Part shown: piece by piece, positions 47,376-60,219 of the stretch
How positions within the stretch are numbered: the first letter of the stretch is position 1
Layout of the letters: each line of letters opens with the position of its first letter
NCBI GenBank assembly: GCA_007844125.1
Contig: CM017563.1
Location: 16,848,960 to 16,912,959, forward strand
DNA from: Sinonovacula constricta
Lineage: Eukaryota; Mollusca; Bivalvia; Cardiida; Solecurtidae
Length of the DNA stretch: 64,000 bases
Direction: 5' to 3'
Notes under the pieces: generated by a model
Database searches by the model: none
What the model saw: the letters and a program-made list of their open reading frames with translations, nothing else
What the model was told of the DNA's origin: nothing
Position numbers and translations under genes: made by a program

Positions 47376-47800
47376 AGGTAAATAAGAAAAGGTCCTATAA
47401 AAAATTCCACAGATATTTAAATTTTATCTACCAGTAGACAAAGGCAAACAAGGTTAATGTGAATGTAAATGTGACAAAAACACAGAGACGAGACATAACA
47501 CACATAAAAAAACAACAGATACCGCATGGAACGGTCAATCGGCAAAAAGGCCGACTGGGGTGCTTAAACCTGTTTTGTGGAGCGCTCCAACCTCGCACTT
47601 CCTGAAAGTTTTTCTAGCAAACAAACAGTGTAAATAACAATATCCCGTCAAAGTTAAACAACTAACAGTAAGCACCTGCATCGGGAGTTAAAACAGATAC
47701 AATGAACTTATATACATACATGATAACTAGTAATAAAATAAACTATAAACATATGTACAGTAGATAAAAGCATCGGCAACGTAAAAATAAAAATTCAAAA
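47376..47800 (-). mobile_element. PLE 3'-terminal fragment in intron 5 of the CAP pseudogene (PLE-3)
   Basis: Nearly identical to 12288-12690 of PLE-2 (GGTAAATAAGAAAAGGTCCT at its end, GGAGCGCTCC, TGCATCGGGAGTTAAAACAG). No RT sequence. The site is uninterrupted in copy 1 near 20225, so it inserted after the duplication and is among the youngest elements here. Confidence 0.85.
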
Positions 47801-49023
47801 TGTAAACACATGTCGGTACCCACTTCCAAGAATCAGTTCTCTCTTGGCGTAAATATTGAGATTTCATATAGGCCGCGCGAAGAAAAAAACGACAGCTTTC
47901 AATGGCATTATTTTAAACCATCGTATTTTCGCTTTTCGCGTTCTTAGATATTTATTTTACAAACCATTTAACACATGAATCTGAAGAGGTTTTGTGTCAC
48001 ACGTGTTTATTTACAATCATGCCGTCCGGACGTGAGGGGTTCTACCACCCCTACAACATTATCGTTATTAGACAAATCGTAAAAAAACACCAAGAAAATG
48101 TTCCTGTTGTTCAGGAGAGAGCGTGAACCGTTCATAAGCTAGAGGACCAATGCGTACAATTCAAGAGAAAGAAAAGACGAGTAAGAAAATACATTAAACA
48201 AGTACCTAGGATTTAAACGTTTTACGTGGTAGTGAAACAAATCACTAGGATTTATATAACTGGGATAAACATTTAATATTCGTTTGTCTCTCCGTAACTT
48301 TGTCGAGTGCGCTCTACATTTTTTAAATTCCTGCCACATTGTTACATTTAGGAGTTATTTTATTTTCTTGAATAGTCATTGTTGTCGTACGTTATATTGT
48401 TTAAATATCTTATCATATTTAGGATGCTGTTACATCCATGCTTTTCTTGTTTTAATAGCATCACTGTCACATCAATTTAATATTTACTATTTTATGATGT
48501 GCATACAAGGATGCGCTGTTTAATAACGCAATTTTTGTTGATTTAGTTGGAAAAAGCATACAAACACTTGTGACGACGTTCTTAAGCTAAAGACAGCCTA
48601 TTATCCGAATGATAATGTAACAAATTTAGACGGTTTTAGTGGAGATTCAAATTACCAAATTTCGTCATTTAAGAATTTCAATGCCTTTAAGAACATATAC
48701 AGTAGGTTCCACATCATGTCAGCCATGTGTCAGAACGAAATGTTAATCCGGCAATGTGCTCATAGCGTGATATCCGCATTTATGGCATCATTACATCAAT
48801 CGGAACAACTCGCCCTCTCACTGACAGAAAATGCCGCGATGTTCCGAGTGATCACTATGGAAAATATGTAAAATGTATGTTTTCAGTAAACGTCATATTA
48901 GGGATTTAAAAGTCCTTTAACCGGGCCATTAACCCGACAAAAATTATAGACAATATTTGCGTACACAACGCCTGAAATAATTTTTAAAATCAGAACTTGT
49001 GTTTCCGTCTTTTTTTCTAAAAG
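47801..49023 (+). other. Intron 5 of CAP pseudogene, distal part
   Basis: 47805-47860 aligns with 20240-20300 of copy 1. No coding signal supported. Confidence 0.45.
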
Positions 49024-49174
49024 TGTTGTATGGGACAGGCCAGAACATGTATACAGAGGTTCCAGTACTCCGACCTGGGATAGTGTTATAGATATGTGGC
49101 ATTCAGAAAAAGTCAACTTTATTTACGGAGGTAGGTCACCTAACCAAAAAGGTATCGTTGGACATTACACACAG
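49024..49174 (+). pseudogene. CAP pseudogene exon 6, frameshifted
   Basis: 151 nt against 149 in copy 1. Two extra bases after the MYT codons (around 49053-49057) shift the frame and bring TAG at 49089-49091. The downstream GHYTQ sequence is preserved out of frame. Confidence 0.88.
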
Positions 49175-49205
49175 GTATGAAAGGTTTTTATCTAGGTGAA
49201 ATTGG

Positions 49206-49207
49206 TC

Positions 49208-49268
<61 letters not shown>

Positions 49269-49330
49269 AACTACTACTACTACTACTGCTACTACTACTA
49301 CTACTACTTCTACTACTACTATAAGTAGCA
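49206..49330. repeat. (ACT)n microsatellite
   Basis: About 38 near-perfect CTA triplets beginning 30 bp after pseudogene exon 6. Confidence 0.95.
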
Positions 49331-49439
49331 GTAGTATGACGTACGTGTAGTAGGAGTAGGGATAGCAGTAGTTATAGAAGTAGTTTATCATTAGTATCAT
49401 TATTATTCTTATTAGTTTTAGTCGTATAAGTAATTGTAG

Positions 49440-49690
49440 TGGTAGCAATGGTAGTAGTAGTAGTTGTTGTTGTTGTTTTTGTAGTATAAGTACTAGTAGG
49501 AGTAGCAGTTGTAGTAGTAGTAACCACCATTACAACAACTACTGTTACTACTACTACTACTACTACTACTATTACTACTACTACTTATACAAAAACTTGT
49601 ACAACAACAACAACTACTACTACTACTTCTACAATAAAACTACAACAACAACAACAACTACTACTAGAAGTAGCAGCAGTATGACTCACG
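49440..49690. repeat. Imperfect TAG/TTG/TAC triplet microsatellites
   Basis: Several short GTA, TTG and ACT/ACA arrays in succession, related to the array at 49206-49330 by inversion and triplet substitution. Confidence 0.85.
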
Positions 49691-49699
49691 TGTAGTAAC

Positions 49700-50570
49700 A
49701 TCAGTAATAGTTTTATTATTATTTAAATTGATTCAGCTTAATTGCATACATAACTTCCCAAAGAATTTTATGCAATTAACCGGAATATCCGTTAAACCGA
49801 ACCTCAATGTAGGAGCAGCATATCAGTTGCCACAAATTTTATTTATTAACTTTCGGCCACTGTGTTTCCTTAGAAAATCATTGGTCTATTTATAATTTTC
49901 ATTATAACATAGTTACTAAGCTCGTAATTATTTACCTTCAAACCCACTAAAAAGCCAATTCTTTTTCTAAAGGGTGGTCATTTTGTTTTTATGACAGCAA
50001 AAAGCCATCTTGGTTTTCCGAAGTATTGCAAAAGTCTTATTTCAGATGTTAGTTTTTAAGTGAAATATATCTTCATTTACTTTTTTGGGATGATTATGAT
50101 TTCATAAACATGTGCATTTATGTTAAAAAATAGTGCATGTATAATGCCCTTTTTTTGCCAAAGGAACTTAATACGCTATTTAAACGACAAGAGATACCGT
50201 TTACGTCATTCACTGTTAACACTTTTAAACCTTCGCGAAAACCTGTAAAATTCGTCTGGAAGATGTGATATAAAGTGTGTTATTGACATTTGACCGTACC
50301 AGTGCAAGCTGAATAGGCTGCTGATTATGCAGTTGAGGCAGATTAGTGACCGTCTTTGCTAATCCACTTGAAAGGTATAAACATTGCCCCAGATCTTAGT
50401 AGCAAGTTTCAGCAGGTAGGTGAGCAACGTTCAATTATGTTGATAACTGATTTTGGGCTGACGCATTATGCATATTATGTATGCATATAACCATTCTTTT
50501 CCAAAGAATATGAAGAACAGTTTAGGTGTTTGAATATGTTTGTCAATATAAACGAATATAACTGGAATCG
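49700..50570. other. Sequence between the triplet arrays where exon 7 would be expected
   Basis: No match to exon 7 of copy 1 (no VVW or CNYGP codons) and no alignable intron 6 or 7 sequence. It appears to have replaced the ancestral exon 7 region. Confidence 0.6.
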
Positions 50571-50574
50571 ACTG

Positions 50575-50575
<1 letters not shown>

Positions 50576-50609
<34 letters not shown>

Positions 50610-50631
50610 ATTATTATTATTATTATTTTTA
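50576..50631. repeat. (TTA)n microsatellite
   Basis: About 18 ATT triplets. Confidence 0.95.
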
Positions 50632-50634
50632 CTA

Positions 50635-50975
50635 TCAGTAGTAGTAGTAGTTGAAATAGTTAAAGCAATAGTAGTTGTAGAGTAATTGCAGTATAAGTAC
50701 TAGTAGTAGTAGCAGTTGTAGTAGTAGAACTTGTTGTAGTAGTCATAGAAGTTGTAATAGTATTGTAATAGTTGAAGTTGTACTACTGCTATTATAACTA
50801 CTACTGGTGGTGGTAGTAGTAGTTGTACAAGTAGTAGCAGTAAGAGTAGTAGTACTAGTAGTAGTAGTAGTAGTAGGAGTAGTAGTAGTAGTAGTAGCAG
50901 TTGTAGTAGTAGTAGTAGTAGTAGGAGTAGTAGTAGTAGTGGTAGCAGTTGTAGTAGTAGTAGTAGTAGTAGTAA
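50635..50975. repeat. (GTA)n microsatellite, long and imperfect
   Basis: GTA triplets with scattered GTT and GCA. They give apparent poly-Val and poly-Leu open frames that are not genes. Confidence 0.95.
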
Positions 50976-51119
50976 AAGATGCAAGCTAATGATCTAAACA
51001 AATTGCTTACAAACTGTACGTATTTCGTCTTCGTTTTGCCGTATCAAAGGCTACCCATGACAGTGAAACTGTTCACATAATGATATGTTTTTTAAAACGT
51101 TTGGATTTTGTTCTAACAG

Positions 51120-51223
51120 AGGTAATGTCGGTAAAGAATTTGGTCCCGAATTATATACACCCTTCGAAGCCAATACCAAATGCGGTAGCTGCCCTTACCA
51201 TTGTTCCAAATACAAGCTCTGTG
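51120..51223 (+). pseudogene. CAP pseudogene exon 8, donor lost
   Basis: 104 nt, open, encodes GNVGKEFGPELYTPF and KCGSCPYHCSKYKLC. The intron start reads gtccat where copy 1 has gtaagt. Copy 1 sequence resumes from its position 23176, so about 282 bp including the donor are missing. Read-through adds 26 codons with four cysteines. Confidence 0.88.
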
Positions 51224-51977
51224 GTCCATGTTTGTACGATATATTGTTGCAGAGAGAATGCATCTGTCAATTAGAATGCATGACCGAAAAGACATAATGA
51301 CGTGAACAAAAGTTGTCACAACTACAAGTTAATCTCGATGTCTTGAAATGTTTGTCATTACGTATATTCGAGTCTATTTACTTTAACTAGATGAATAAAT
51401 CAGGGTTCGAGTGATTAATTACACAACATTTACGTTTGCGCGTTCCCTGTCCCTACAGTTCAATTATGTTACGAGAAAATTGAAAAAAACAGCAGTGATA
51501 GCAAAACAAAGTTTGGATTGCCATTGACTGGCACCATTAAAGCTGCCAGACGACTTAATTAGACATACTTGGTGTTTAAGTATTATATTTCGTGACATTA
51601 AAATGAAATAAAGGACATCCATGCCATATCACAATGGGCATCATAAAATATATGCACTGAGACGGTACAGGCTGGTGGAAAGGAATAAAGGGGGAAGTCA
51701 GAAATAGTCGATTGAAAAACATCATTTGATTCCTAACTTCTTTTTAGAACAAGGCAAATTCATAATGTGCACTGTGCAGTCGGGTACACTGCTCCCAAAG
51801 TTAATGAACTCACTAAAATTAGCCTTCAGAGTCCACAATTCAATCAATGCGCAAACATAAGCCTCTTTATAGTGTCATATAAATTAATGCTTTGATACCT
51901 AAATACATTGTTATATATTTATTTGTTCTGTTTGCGATTAATACTTTGATAAACCGGGAAAGGAGAACGAGGCAATA

Positions 51978-52560
51978 TTTGTGCACTTATGGTTTGCCAG
52001 ATCCCGTTATGATCTGTTCACCCAGGTCTCTCTAGAACCTGATATGACTAGGATATGTTCAGCTAGACCCTGCTAGGATCTGTTCACCCAGATCTCTCTA
52101 GAATCTGATCGGACTAGGATATGTTCAGCTAGACCCCGCTAGGATCTGTTCATCCAGATCTCGCTAGAATATATTCAGTCATATCTCGCTATGGTCTGTT
52201 CATCCAGATCTATCTGGAATCTGATAAGTCTTCGATTTGTTCAGCTAGACCTCGCTGGAATCTGTTAAGTCACATTCCGCTAGGAACTTTAAACATTTGC
52301 CCTATAATACCACACAAAAAAGGACAGAACAATATATGTGCACTTAAGGTTTGCCAGATCCCGCTATGATATTGTCATTCAGATCTCTCTAGAATCTATT
52401 TGGTCAGATCACATCATGATCTGTTCATCAAGATCTCGCTAGAATCTATTCGGTCATATCCCGCTAAGATCTCTTTAATATCTGACCAGTCAAATATTTG
52501 TTCAGATAGACCCCGCTAGGATTTGTTCAGTCAGATTCCGATAGGAACTGAACAGGATCT
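51978..52560. repeat. Minisatellite in intron 8 of the CAP pseudogene, two sub-arrays
   Basis: Same ~50-bp unit family as 24203-24633. The leader TTTGCCAGATCCCG occurs at about 51999 and again near 52357, so part of the array has been duplicated within this copy. Confidence 0.8.
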
Positions 52561-52704
52561 ATACCGTTTGCTGCTTAGTATCTAGCACTGCAATTAGCTA
52601 CTTGTAACTGATAGTAAAACCTATAGCTAACACTTTATTTTGATAACTACAGGTAAACTGCACCATCAACTAAGAGGGTTAACATATTCATTTACAATTT
52701 TCAG

Positions 52705-52803
52705 ACTGCGGTAACAAGTTTTGTCAGAACAAGAGTAATTTAAACTTGCCGACCTGTAACTGTTTCGTTGTCAAACCCTGGATCAAGGCGGAAGACTGCG
52801 CTT
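52705..52803 (+). pseudogene. CAP pseudogene exon 9
   Basis: 99 nt, splice sites intact (tttcag, gtaagt). A 6-nt in-frame loss removes a Cys-Asp pair relative to copy 1. Confidence 0.88.
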
Positions 52804-54095
52804 GTAAGTTCATAGTAAGAAGATCTTACTAATACTTCCTTGCAATGGAACTTAGAATCTGGCTTCACACTGTGACCACAAAGTTAATGGGTTCGAAGAA
52901 GGAACGATGCTGGGATGAGGTGATTCTAGCCGGCTGGACACAGCCTCAGGTCTGCATTGATATCTGGAAAGGGGTGGCAATTAGAGCGTTACTCCAATGG
53001 CTACAAAGCGACTTGGTCACGATATTGCATTATCTAGATCCAAGTTTCAAAGGGCAAATTGTTCTTGCACCGCCATAAAACGAAGTAAATCAATATATCT
53101 GATTACTGGATACTATGAGCAAATGGTTGTCCATCCAAAATATTCAAAGAATGTATTGGTGGTAGGATGGGAGAAATGCTTTTCAAAATGTTTAACCTGT
53201 GTTAGCCTCTCAACTGAGTGAATCACCTAACTGCGCATGCGTTTATATACCTCATTTGTTTACGTCAGTCATTTACAGCACGCTGGTTAATTCTAAACAT
53301 ACGCAAAAGTTTGAGTATAAAAAAGTTGAGAATGAGTTTGGATCTTTGTAGACGGTACTAGCACAACTGTGACCAAATTGCTTTGATTACCCATGGACGA
53401 CATAAGGCACGTTTGATTATTCAAATCGTGGAACAAACAGCTAAGAGACAACAAAATAAAAGTTATGTGGAAATCATATGCAATACAAGTGTGATAGTCA
53501 TTTATACTTTCAGACAATTATATACCATTAACACTTAGAGGGCGTTGTTCTTTATAAAGATACACACAAGAAGAAATAAATCAATGAAGCCCTGAACAAT
53601 TAGCTAATGAAACTAAACACTAATCTCCACTTTCAATCGGAAGTCCTCGGGCAATGCAGTTTGAAAGATATGTGCACAACATATAATCCAAAAAGCAGGG
53701 CAGTGTTAATGATCACTTAGTCCTATAAAATTCCATGGACAAGTATACTGTCGCAGTTAGTAAGAATTTCTGTAATTTGATGATAAGAATAAAACAAAAT
53801 ACATTATTTTTGTTTTGGTGACGTCATATGCACCGTCATTACTTATCCATTTTAATTCATTTGTAAAATATTACTTTCGGATCACCGCTGCCATGTAGTT
53901 AGGATTTTCTCTTAATAATTATAACCATTTTAGAGCGCTCAAGACAAATAATACGTTAGTATTGCTTCTTGCAGTGACAAACCTACTCATTAACGCGTTA
54001 AAAGGCTATTTAAGAAACGAAAAAAAATCTTGTTAACTCAGTAAAGTAGAAATATTGAAAATATTTTGAAAATTGTTGTATTTTCTTGTTCCTAG
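52804..54095 (+). other. Intron 9 of CAP pseudogene
   Basis: Alignable with intron 9 of copy 1. The 77-codon open frame at 52845-53078 has a disrupted counterpart near 24930-25080, so it is not supported as coding. Confidence 0.5.
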
Positions 54096-54209
54096 TTGAC
54101 TGCTAGAAAGCTACAACATCGTGTCCATTCTCCATTTATCCAAATGCCTGTACATTGTATTATTATACTCCCATCGAATGCCCAATATATTGCAGCAAAT
54201 GACCGGCAG
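54096..54209 (+). pseudogene. CAP pseudogene exon 10, two nonsense codons
   Basis: 114 nt, acceptor cctag and donor gtaagg intact. TAG at 54104-54106 replaces a Pro codon and TGA at 54200-54202 replaces the last Cys codon of the ShKT-like domain. Confidence 0.9.
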
Positions 54210-54264
54210 GTAAGGTTCTGTTATATTATTTGTTTAAAAAATTATCTAAATGTAATAAACTTCT

Positions 54265-56470
54265 AGAATTTCTTCAAAGCTGAAATTGCGTTAAACTCAA
54301 AACTTGACTTCCTAGTAATAGTATTAGGTATACCTTGCTGTAATATAAAAATATCCTAATATAATTAAATGGTTTAGTCTCCATTTGAAGATTCCTTTGT
54401 GTCCAAATATGAACTTAAGCCAAATCTGAATTAAGGTGTATCTGAATGTTTGACCAAGTCTGCGATTCCTGAAAGAAAGAAAACGTATAAAATGATGGCC
54501 AAAAGGAGATAAATCATAACCATTTTATTAAAAATTATTACCCCAGTTAACCACTAGAGATATTACTCATTATACATAAAATACAATGTGGTATCTCCCT
54601 TGTTTTGTTTCTATGCATGGTTCCACATCTTTAGTGATTGGGTTTTTTTTATATATTTTTAACGAAATAAAATGTATTCGCGAAAACGTTTACCTAAACA
54701 CAAGTTATATATCGAGTAAAAAAACTACCCAAAAGAGAGATAACTCAATAATACATTCCTGTAGGGATCCGTTACAGCGCGTGCAAACATAATGAAATGG
54801 GGTTGTAACTTCAACATTTTCTAGTCCGTGAAATAATTTACAACGAAATTCAAAACACGAATCAAATCTTCTTCTCATTATAATAATGATTTACCCTATA
54901 CACCATGACAATTGTATCTGTTGGTAGCAAGATTTAATGGTTGGTTGAATTTTGGTTACCTCAAACCAGATCCAAACTTCACAAGAAATGTTAAAAGTAG
55001 CTTATATAATTAAAGATAACATTATGGTTGTAATAAAGTTTTTTACCCTTGAATAGTCCTCCGCATCATGTCAAAGGTAGGTAACATATGAATGGTCCGT
55101 TAAAACCACAATACATTTGAATTTGAACTAGATTTAGACAAAGACAAAGAGATATACACCCGCAAACACGAATACACACACGCACGCACAAACGCGCACA
55201 CACATACCCGCTCACACACGCGATTACCTACGTGTTAATCTTATGAATGTTCTTCTGTTTGTGTCCAGGTATGTCTCTAAGAAGATTTTTTGTTGTGTTG
55301 TGTTGGTTGTGTTTTATTTTTATAAGTTATAAGTTTCATTTGTGATAATTTATTAAAGATTAAGGTTCCAATTTACTTTTAAGATTGATGTTCTTTCAAT
55401 GCATTATACGCATTGCCTTACTTCATTTTAGATCTGCAGTATGTTTCACTACTTAGTTGATCATTGTATTGCATTAATCCGGTGCAACTATTTATTAATT
55501 TAGTTGGTCATTATTGAGCAGTTTAGAAGTTAATAAATATTAACAAATATTATTTATCCACATTCCTCCGATCTTGTCCATATATACAACATAAGTTAAT
55601 AATGCAACTAATATATTCAATTTTTATCATGTATTATATTTTTTAGCAAAGATTATCTGTTAACTTTTGGATTTTCATACCCCCGTGTCTTGTATAAGCT
55701 TCAATATTAGGTCAAGTCTGTTGCCCATTTTACTGGAATATGCCTGGCGAGTGTTATTGCTGTAAATGGGTGTATATGTTCATATGTGTGCAAATACACT
55801 TATTACAGAACAATAAATTTACAGAATATAAGGAATCGTTGATGACTCTTTTGTACTTAACTAGAGAACCGGCCATTGCCATCGCATAGATAACCTTGAT
55901 TTCACAATAATTGTTTAAAATGTGTATATAATATGTGTGTGCAAATGTGTGGTAATGTTGATTGTATAAGTAATGCTTGTGTTTCAAACTAGCCAAAAGA
56001 GTTTTCTATTCAGTCACATGTCAAACATTCGTTCATCTCGCGAATACTAATATTTGCTAATATCTATTATTTTCTCTGTTTCTTGTTAAATGTCCTCAGA
56101 AATTTGATATTTTATAGAATGTTTAAAATGACAAACAAAAATTCGAATACAGTGTTTAGACTTATACAAACAAATCTCCCAAGCCTTTTAAATCTTGCTG
56201 TATTGCGAATGTATTTGTTTTAATTATTTTGCATTCTTAGTGAAGTCAGCATGCCGTTTCTCATTCAAAAACGTGCCAAATTTTATCATTTTTTGTACTT
56301 TATGTGTTTGTTATAACTGGTATATTTTACTATTTAGTATTTGTTTTATAACCATTTACTTATAAATATCATGCAATGACTTTTTACTTTAAATTTTCTA
56401 ATGCATACTTTATATATTTCATAAACTATAGCATATTTATGAATCTTCCAAGAATTTAAAAATTATTAAT
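54265..56470. other. Downstream flank of the CAP pseudogene
   Basis: 54265-55225 corresponds to 27150-28731, including an imperfect AC array at 55150-55225. 55226-56470 is AT-rich with nothing recognised. Confidence 0.45.
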
Positions 56471-56476
56471 TTTAAA

Positions 56477-56615
<139 letters not shown>

Positions 56616-57429
56616 ATTAGTACACTTTTTTTAAAGAAATCATTCTTCAAAAGATGAAAGAATTGATACCTAAACAGGGTTCTATACACAGATGTTTTGT
56701 ATTATTTTAAACAGCAGTCACAGATATATAAGTCTTTAAGTTATCTATTTACTATCAAAAGCCTCAGACATTTGCATGTTCAGTTGCCCTATCTAATAAA
56801 ACTCTTATGGTGGTATATAAGAAAAAAGATCGTATGGACAATTTTAAAGTAAAAACAACAACTTTACATTCTTTCTTAACTAAATTTTGATTAGTTGCAC
56901 TACTTTCTTACATTATAGGTTTAAAGAAATGCTTTAAATCAAATCTTTAAACAAGTATTGCAAAAATCATAAACCTGGTTATTTTTTAATCCTTTATTTA
57001 TTTTGATTTAAAATGAAGTGCCAAAGTAATAAGGGCATTGTATTCAATATACATAAAGAAAGATAGTTTATGCATTTTTGAAGTTCACCAGCATGTTTCC
57101 ATTTGTCTATATTTATCAGATTTGTTCAGATGGTTTATCATATATATGTATGGATGGATTTTATATTTTATTCATGGTGGTTTGTATAATCAAAATAAAA
57201 CTCAATTTACCTTTCATTAATATGCCAGATTTTGATGTGAAAGGTTTATTTTCTCAATTAACCATAAAACATAACCTAATCGACAAACTAAATTGAATAA
57301 AACCATTTAATGTTTTATAAACTATCTTTCTTTATGTATATTGAATATTATAAATATTACATTAAGCAATGAAAACAGTGTATGACCTCTATAAACATGA
57401 AAATAGGAACATATTTTAAATAGCGTATT

Positions 57430-58197
57430 TAAATAATCATACCCAGAAGGGATGTAACTTCAAACATTAGAACATTTTGTGCTATTAACAACAAAATTCT
57501 AAAAATGAAGTAAATATATTTCTCATTATAATAATAAATTACACAACATGACCTTTCATTTGTAGGTAAGAAGATGTAATGGTTCGTTAAATTTTAAATA
57601 CATCGAGCTGGAGCCATACTGCTAGCGTCTAATTATCAATCAAGAAGAAAAAGTCTAAGAACAAAAATTGGCAATTCTTTCCCCGTCACGTAACACAGCG
57701 GTAATGGGACAAGGAGACACAATCAGCAACCCCAAGAGAAAGGAACCTGTCTTTTTTTTAAATCATGGAATCCAGTAGTGGAGGTCTCGATTCTCAAGCT
57801 TTCGGAGATTTACCATTTTGTATAATATGGATGACATCTGATTAGATATATAATACATGAATATACATGGACGGATAATGACTCATCAAGCAAAGTTAAA
57901 ATAAATATTGACACAGATAAAATTAAGGCCATAATCAAGTTATTAACCCTTAAATAGTTCTCCACAACATGTCAAATGTAAATATGAAAGGTCCCATAAA
58001 ACCACAAAGTTATTATTATTAAAGCTTTCTTCAGATAAAGACACACAATCGCGCACATCCGCACATACATACACAACCACACTTGCACGCACGCACACAC
58101 ACAAATACATACACACACGCACGAAAGCGCGCAGGCATCACACACGCACACTTGCACCTATACACGCCTATACACGCCCCTCACACCCACACACACA
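57430..58197. repeat. Repeated downstream segment ending in (AC)n, third copy
   Basis: Resembles 28000-28731 and 54715-55225: ACCCAGAAGGGATGTAACTT, GTAATGGTTCGTTAAATTTT, then an imperfect AC array at 58040-58197. Confidence 0.55.
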
Positions 58198-58631
58198 ACC
58201 TGGCAAGCGTCTGGATGATTCAAATCTTTGTGTCTGAGAGACGCTAGTTTTGTAAGTCTTAATTGTGCAAGATATTGGAATTTTCTCATCGAATCATATT
58301 TTCTGCACAATGCCCCAATGGACAGAGCTGTAACTGGACTAGTACTCACGGCACATAGTCGGTAATATATAAAAAAGAGTGAGGTGACTGGCAATATGTG
58401 TATTTAAATGAAAACGCGTCTTTTTCATCTATTACCATTCTGAACATACAAGTATGTTTTAACTCGGAACTCAAAAACCAAAGATAGCTGTTAGTGCTTA
58501 ATAAAGATTTAATTTGTCAGGGAATCCTAAGATCTGTTTACAAAATGACTAGTTCTAATGAGATGACGTTTTTGAACAAAGTCTGGCTTCGGTACAAAGT
58601 ACATGACATACATTTTAAACATATTTAACAG

Positions 58632-58820
58632 ATCTGGAGGTTACAACATTGTTTCAAGCATGCTTTTGTTTATGTTCCGATGTTCTCTGATACTGAGGTA
58701 TCAGGCGCAGAGATACTTCAACTCCGAATTTTACTTCCGGGGGACATGGAGTCATTCCCTCAGGGCAAGTATATTTTTTGCCGAAAGCTGTATGCAGTTT
58801 TATTGCAACAAAAGCAATGA
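58632..58820 (+). other. Weak orphan terminal-exon candidate
   Basis: After the acceptor-like tttaacag, 62 codons are open to TGA at 58818-58820 (contains FSDTEVSGAEILQLRILL and ESFPQGKYIFCRKLY). GC content is higher than around it. No partner exon, no family recognised. Confidence 0.15.
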
Positions 58821-58824
58821 TTGA

Positions 58825-60200
58825 ACTGATTTAAATCTCAACACAAGCTTTGTTATGAAGTGTATCAATCGGCGTTTCACAGTTCATGTGAAGTAATTAA
58901 TGGTTAATCTCTATTGATTCAATCACTCTACAATACAATATAATTTCTGTTGTGAAATGTTTGAAGTTGTGTAATATTTGTAATGATTACTGTGTTCACT
59001 CGTTCGGATACATAATGACTTTAACATTAACAGTAAACAATACTCAAATTGCGTGTTATATAAACAGTTCAGTTTCAAGGGCCCCCTTAACTTCCAACAC
59101 ATTACAAATTTGTTTATACCAATAGTAGTACATTATTTTTTCTGAACGTATTGACCAAATGTCTGTTCCAAAACTTCAAAGCAGTTGCGTTGATTCAATA
59201 TTGAATAAGGAACTCCTTACCTTACACCGATAGTTTTGAATTTTCTTTAACAAAGTTTCAAACGAACATGTCACTCAATGTTAGCTCACATTAGCTGGAA
59301 AACCTCACTCTAAAACTGACAGGAATTGACATCCCTTGCAGAATCAACTTTAGGACAAAACACACGTGAACAGAGAGGTAGCAAGTGAAAATGCTGAGTC
59401 ATTGTACATTTAAGGGCAGCGTAATTACACTCATTAAACTAAGATGAAACATTCTTATTCTGATGAGATGTTCTTACAAACGGTAATGTAATGCCACCTT
59501 CGGCTTGGTCACTATTCACCTTCTGATCAAAGCAACTGAATGAGCATGGCTTGCTTTCAAATATCCACATCACTGTAAAGTATGATTCAACAGCAGGTTG
59601 TCGATATAAGCAATACAAATATTTTACTAGGCACTATCTTTAAAATTCCAGACATGTAAATGATGTTTCCCTAATGAACACATGCAAGAAGACAAATGAT
59701 GATACAACCGTTGCAAAATGTTCATAATACACATCCTATAGATATTACTACCTTCATTCAAAACTAAGAGAATGTCCATGATATTCCGATTAAGTTAAAT
59801 TTTGAAGTGAATAATGAGTTTTATTCGATTTATTCACATTTTTTCCAGTTTATCGTTTGAAAGTCTGTAAATGATTATTTAGCGTCCGTCCGCCGCCTTT
59901 CCTCCTTAAGCGCTACACACAATATTAATGTCGTTTTTCTCGCCTATTTTAAAACTTCTTAAACCATTCTTGAATTTGTGCATATCGCAGTTAAAATAAA
60001 TGTTGCACATTCTTTGAAATCCAAATAAATATTTAGATGATATGGTTTAAATATAAAATAATACAGATAAAAACGCACCCTTTTAAATACTGAATAACTG
60101 ATTTTGCTATTTTTCATCAATTGGCAACCATTGCTTGTTCGTATGTTGAGCCCAAGTATTAAAGGAGATGGTGAGCAGTACGGGTCATCGATCACAACTT
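58825..60200. other. Non-coding AT-rich stretch
   Basis: I see no gene, repeat array or element end here. Confidence 0.4.
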
Positions 60201-60219
60201 TTAATTGGATAGATTTCAG

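Larger units (their letters stand above)
38866..54209 (+). pseudogene. CAP/ShKT pseudogene, tandem copy 2 of the 9988-26791 gene
   Basis: Recognisable exon counterparts lie at 38866-38877, 44741-44788, 46546-46631, 47089-47206, 49024-49174, 51120-51223, 52705-52803 and 54096-54209, in the order of copy 1. Lesions seen: exon 3 removed by a deletion of about 1.75 kb; exon 4 donor changed from GT to GC; a 2-nt insertion in exon 6 leading to TAG at 49089; exon 7 not found; the exon 8 donor lost to a deletion of about 280 bp; exon 10 with TAG at 54104 and TGA at 54200; terminal exon and poly(A) signal deleted. Introns carry a 3.5-kb Tc1/mariner-type element and a PLE tail not present in copy 1. 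Many independent lesions make assembly error unlikely. A transcript could still start from the conserved TATA box, but not encode the full protein. Confidence 0.9.

Noticed and set aside
49188..49448. Poly-Val and poly-Leu open frames here and at 50700-50989 and 21917-22153
   Set aside because: They are translations of triplet microsatellites on either strand.
52845..53078. 77-codon open frame in intron 9 of the pseudogene
   Set aside because: The corresponding intron sequence of copy 1 (about 24930-25130) has diverged with indels that break the frame.
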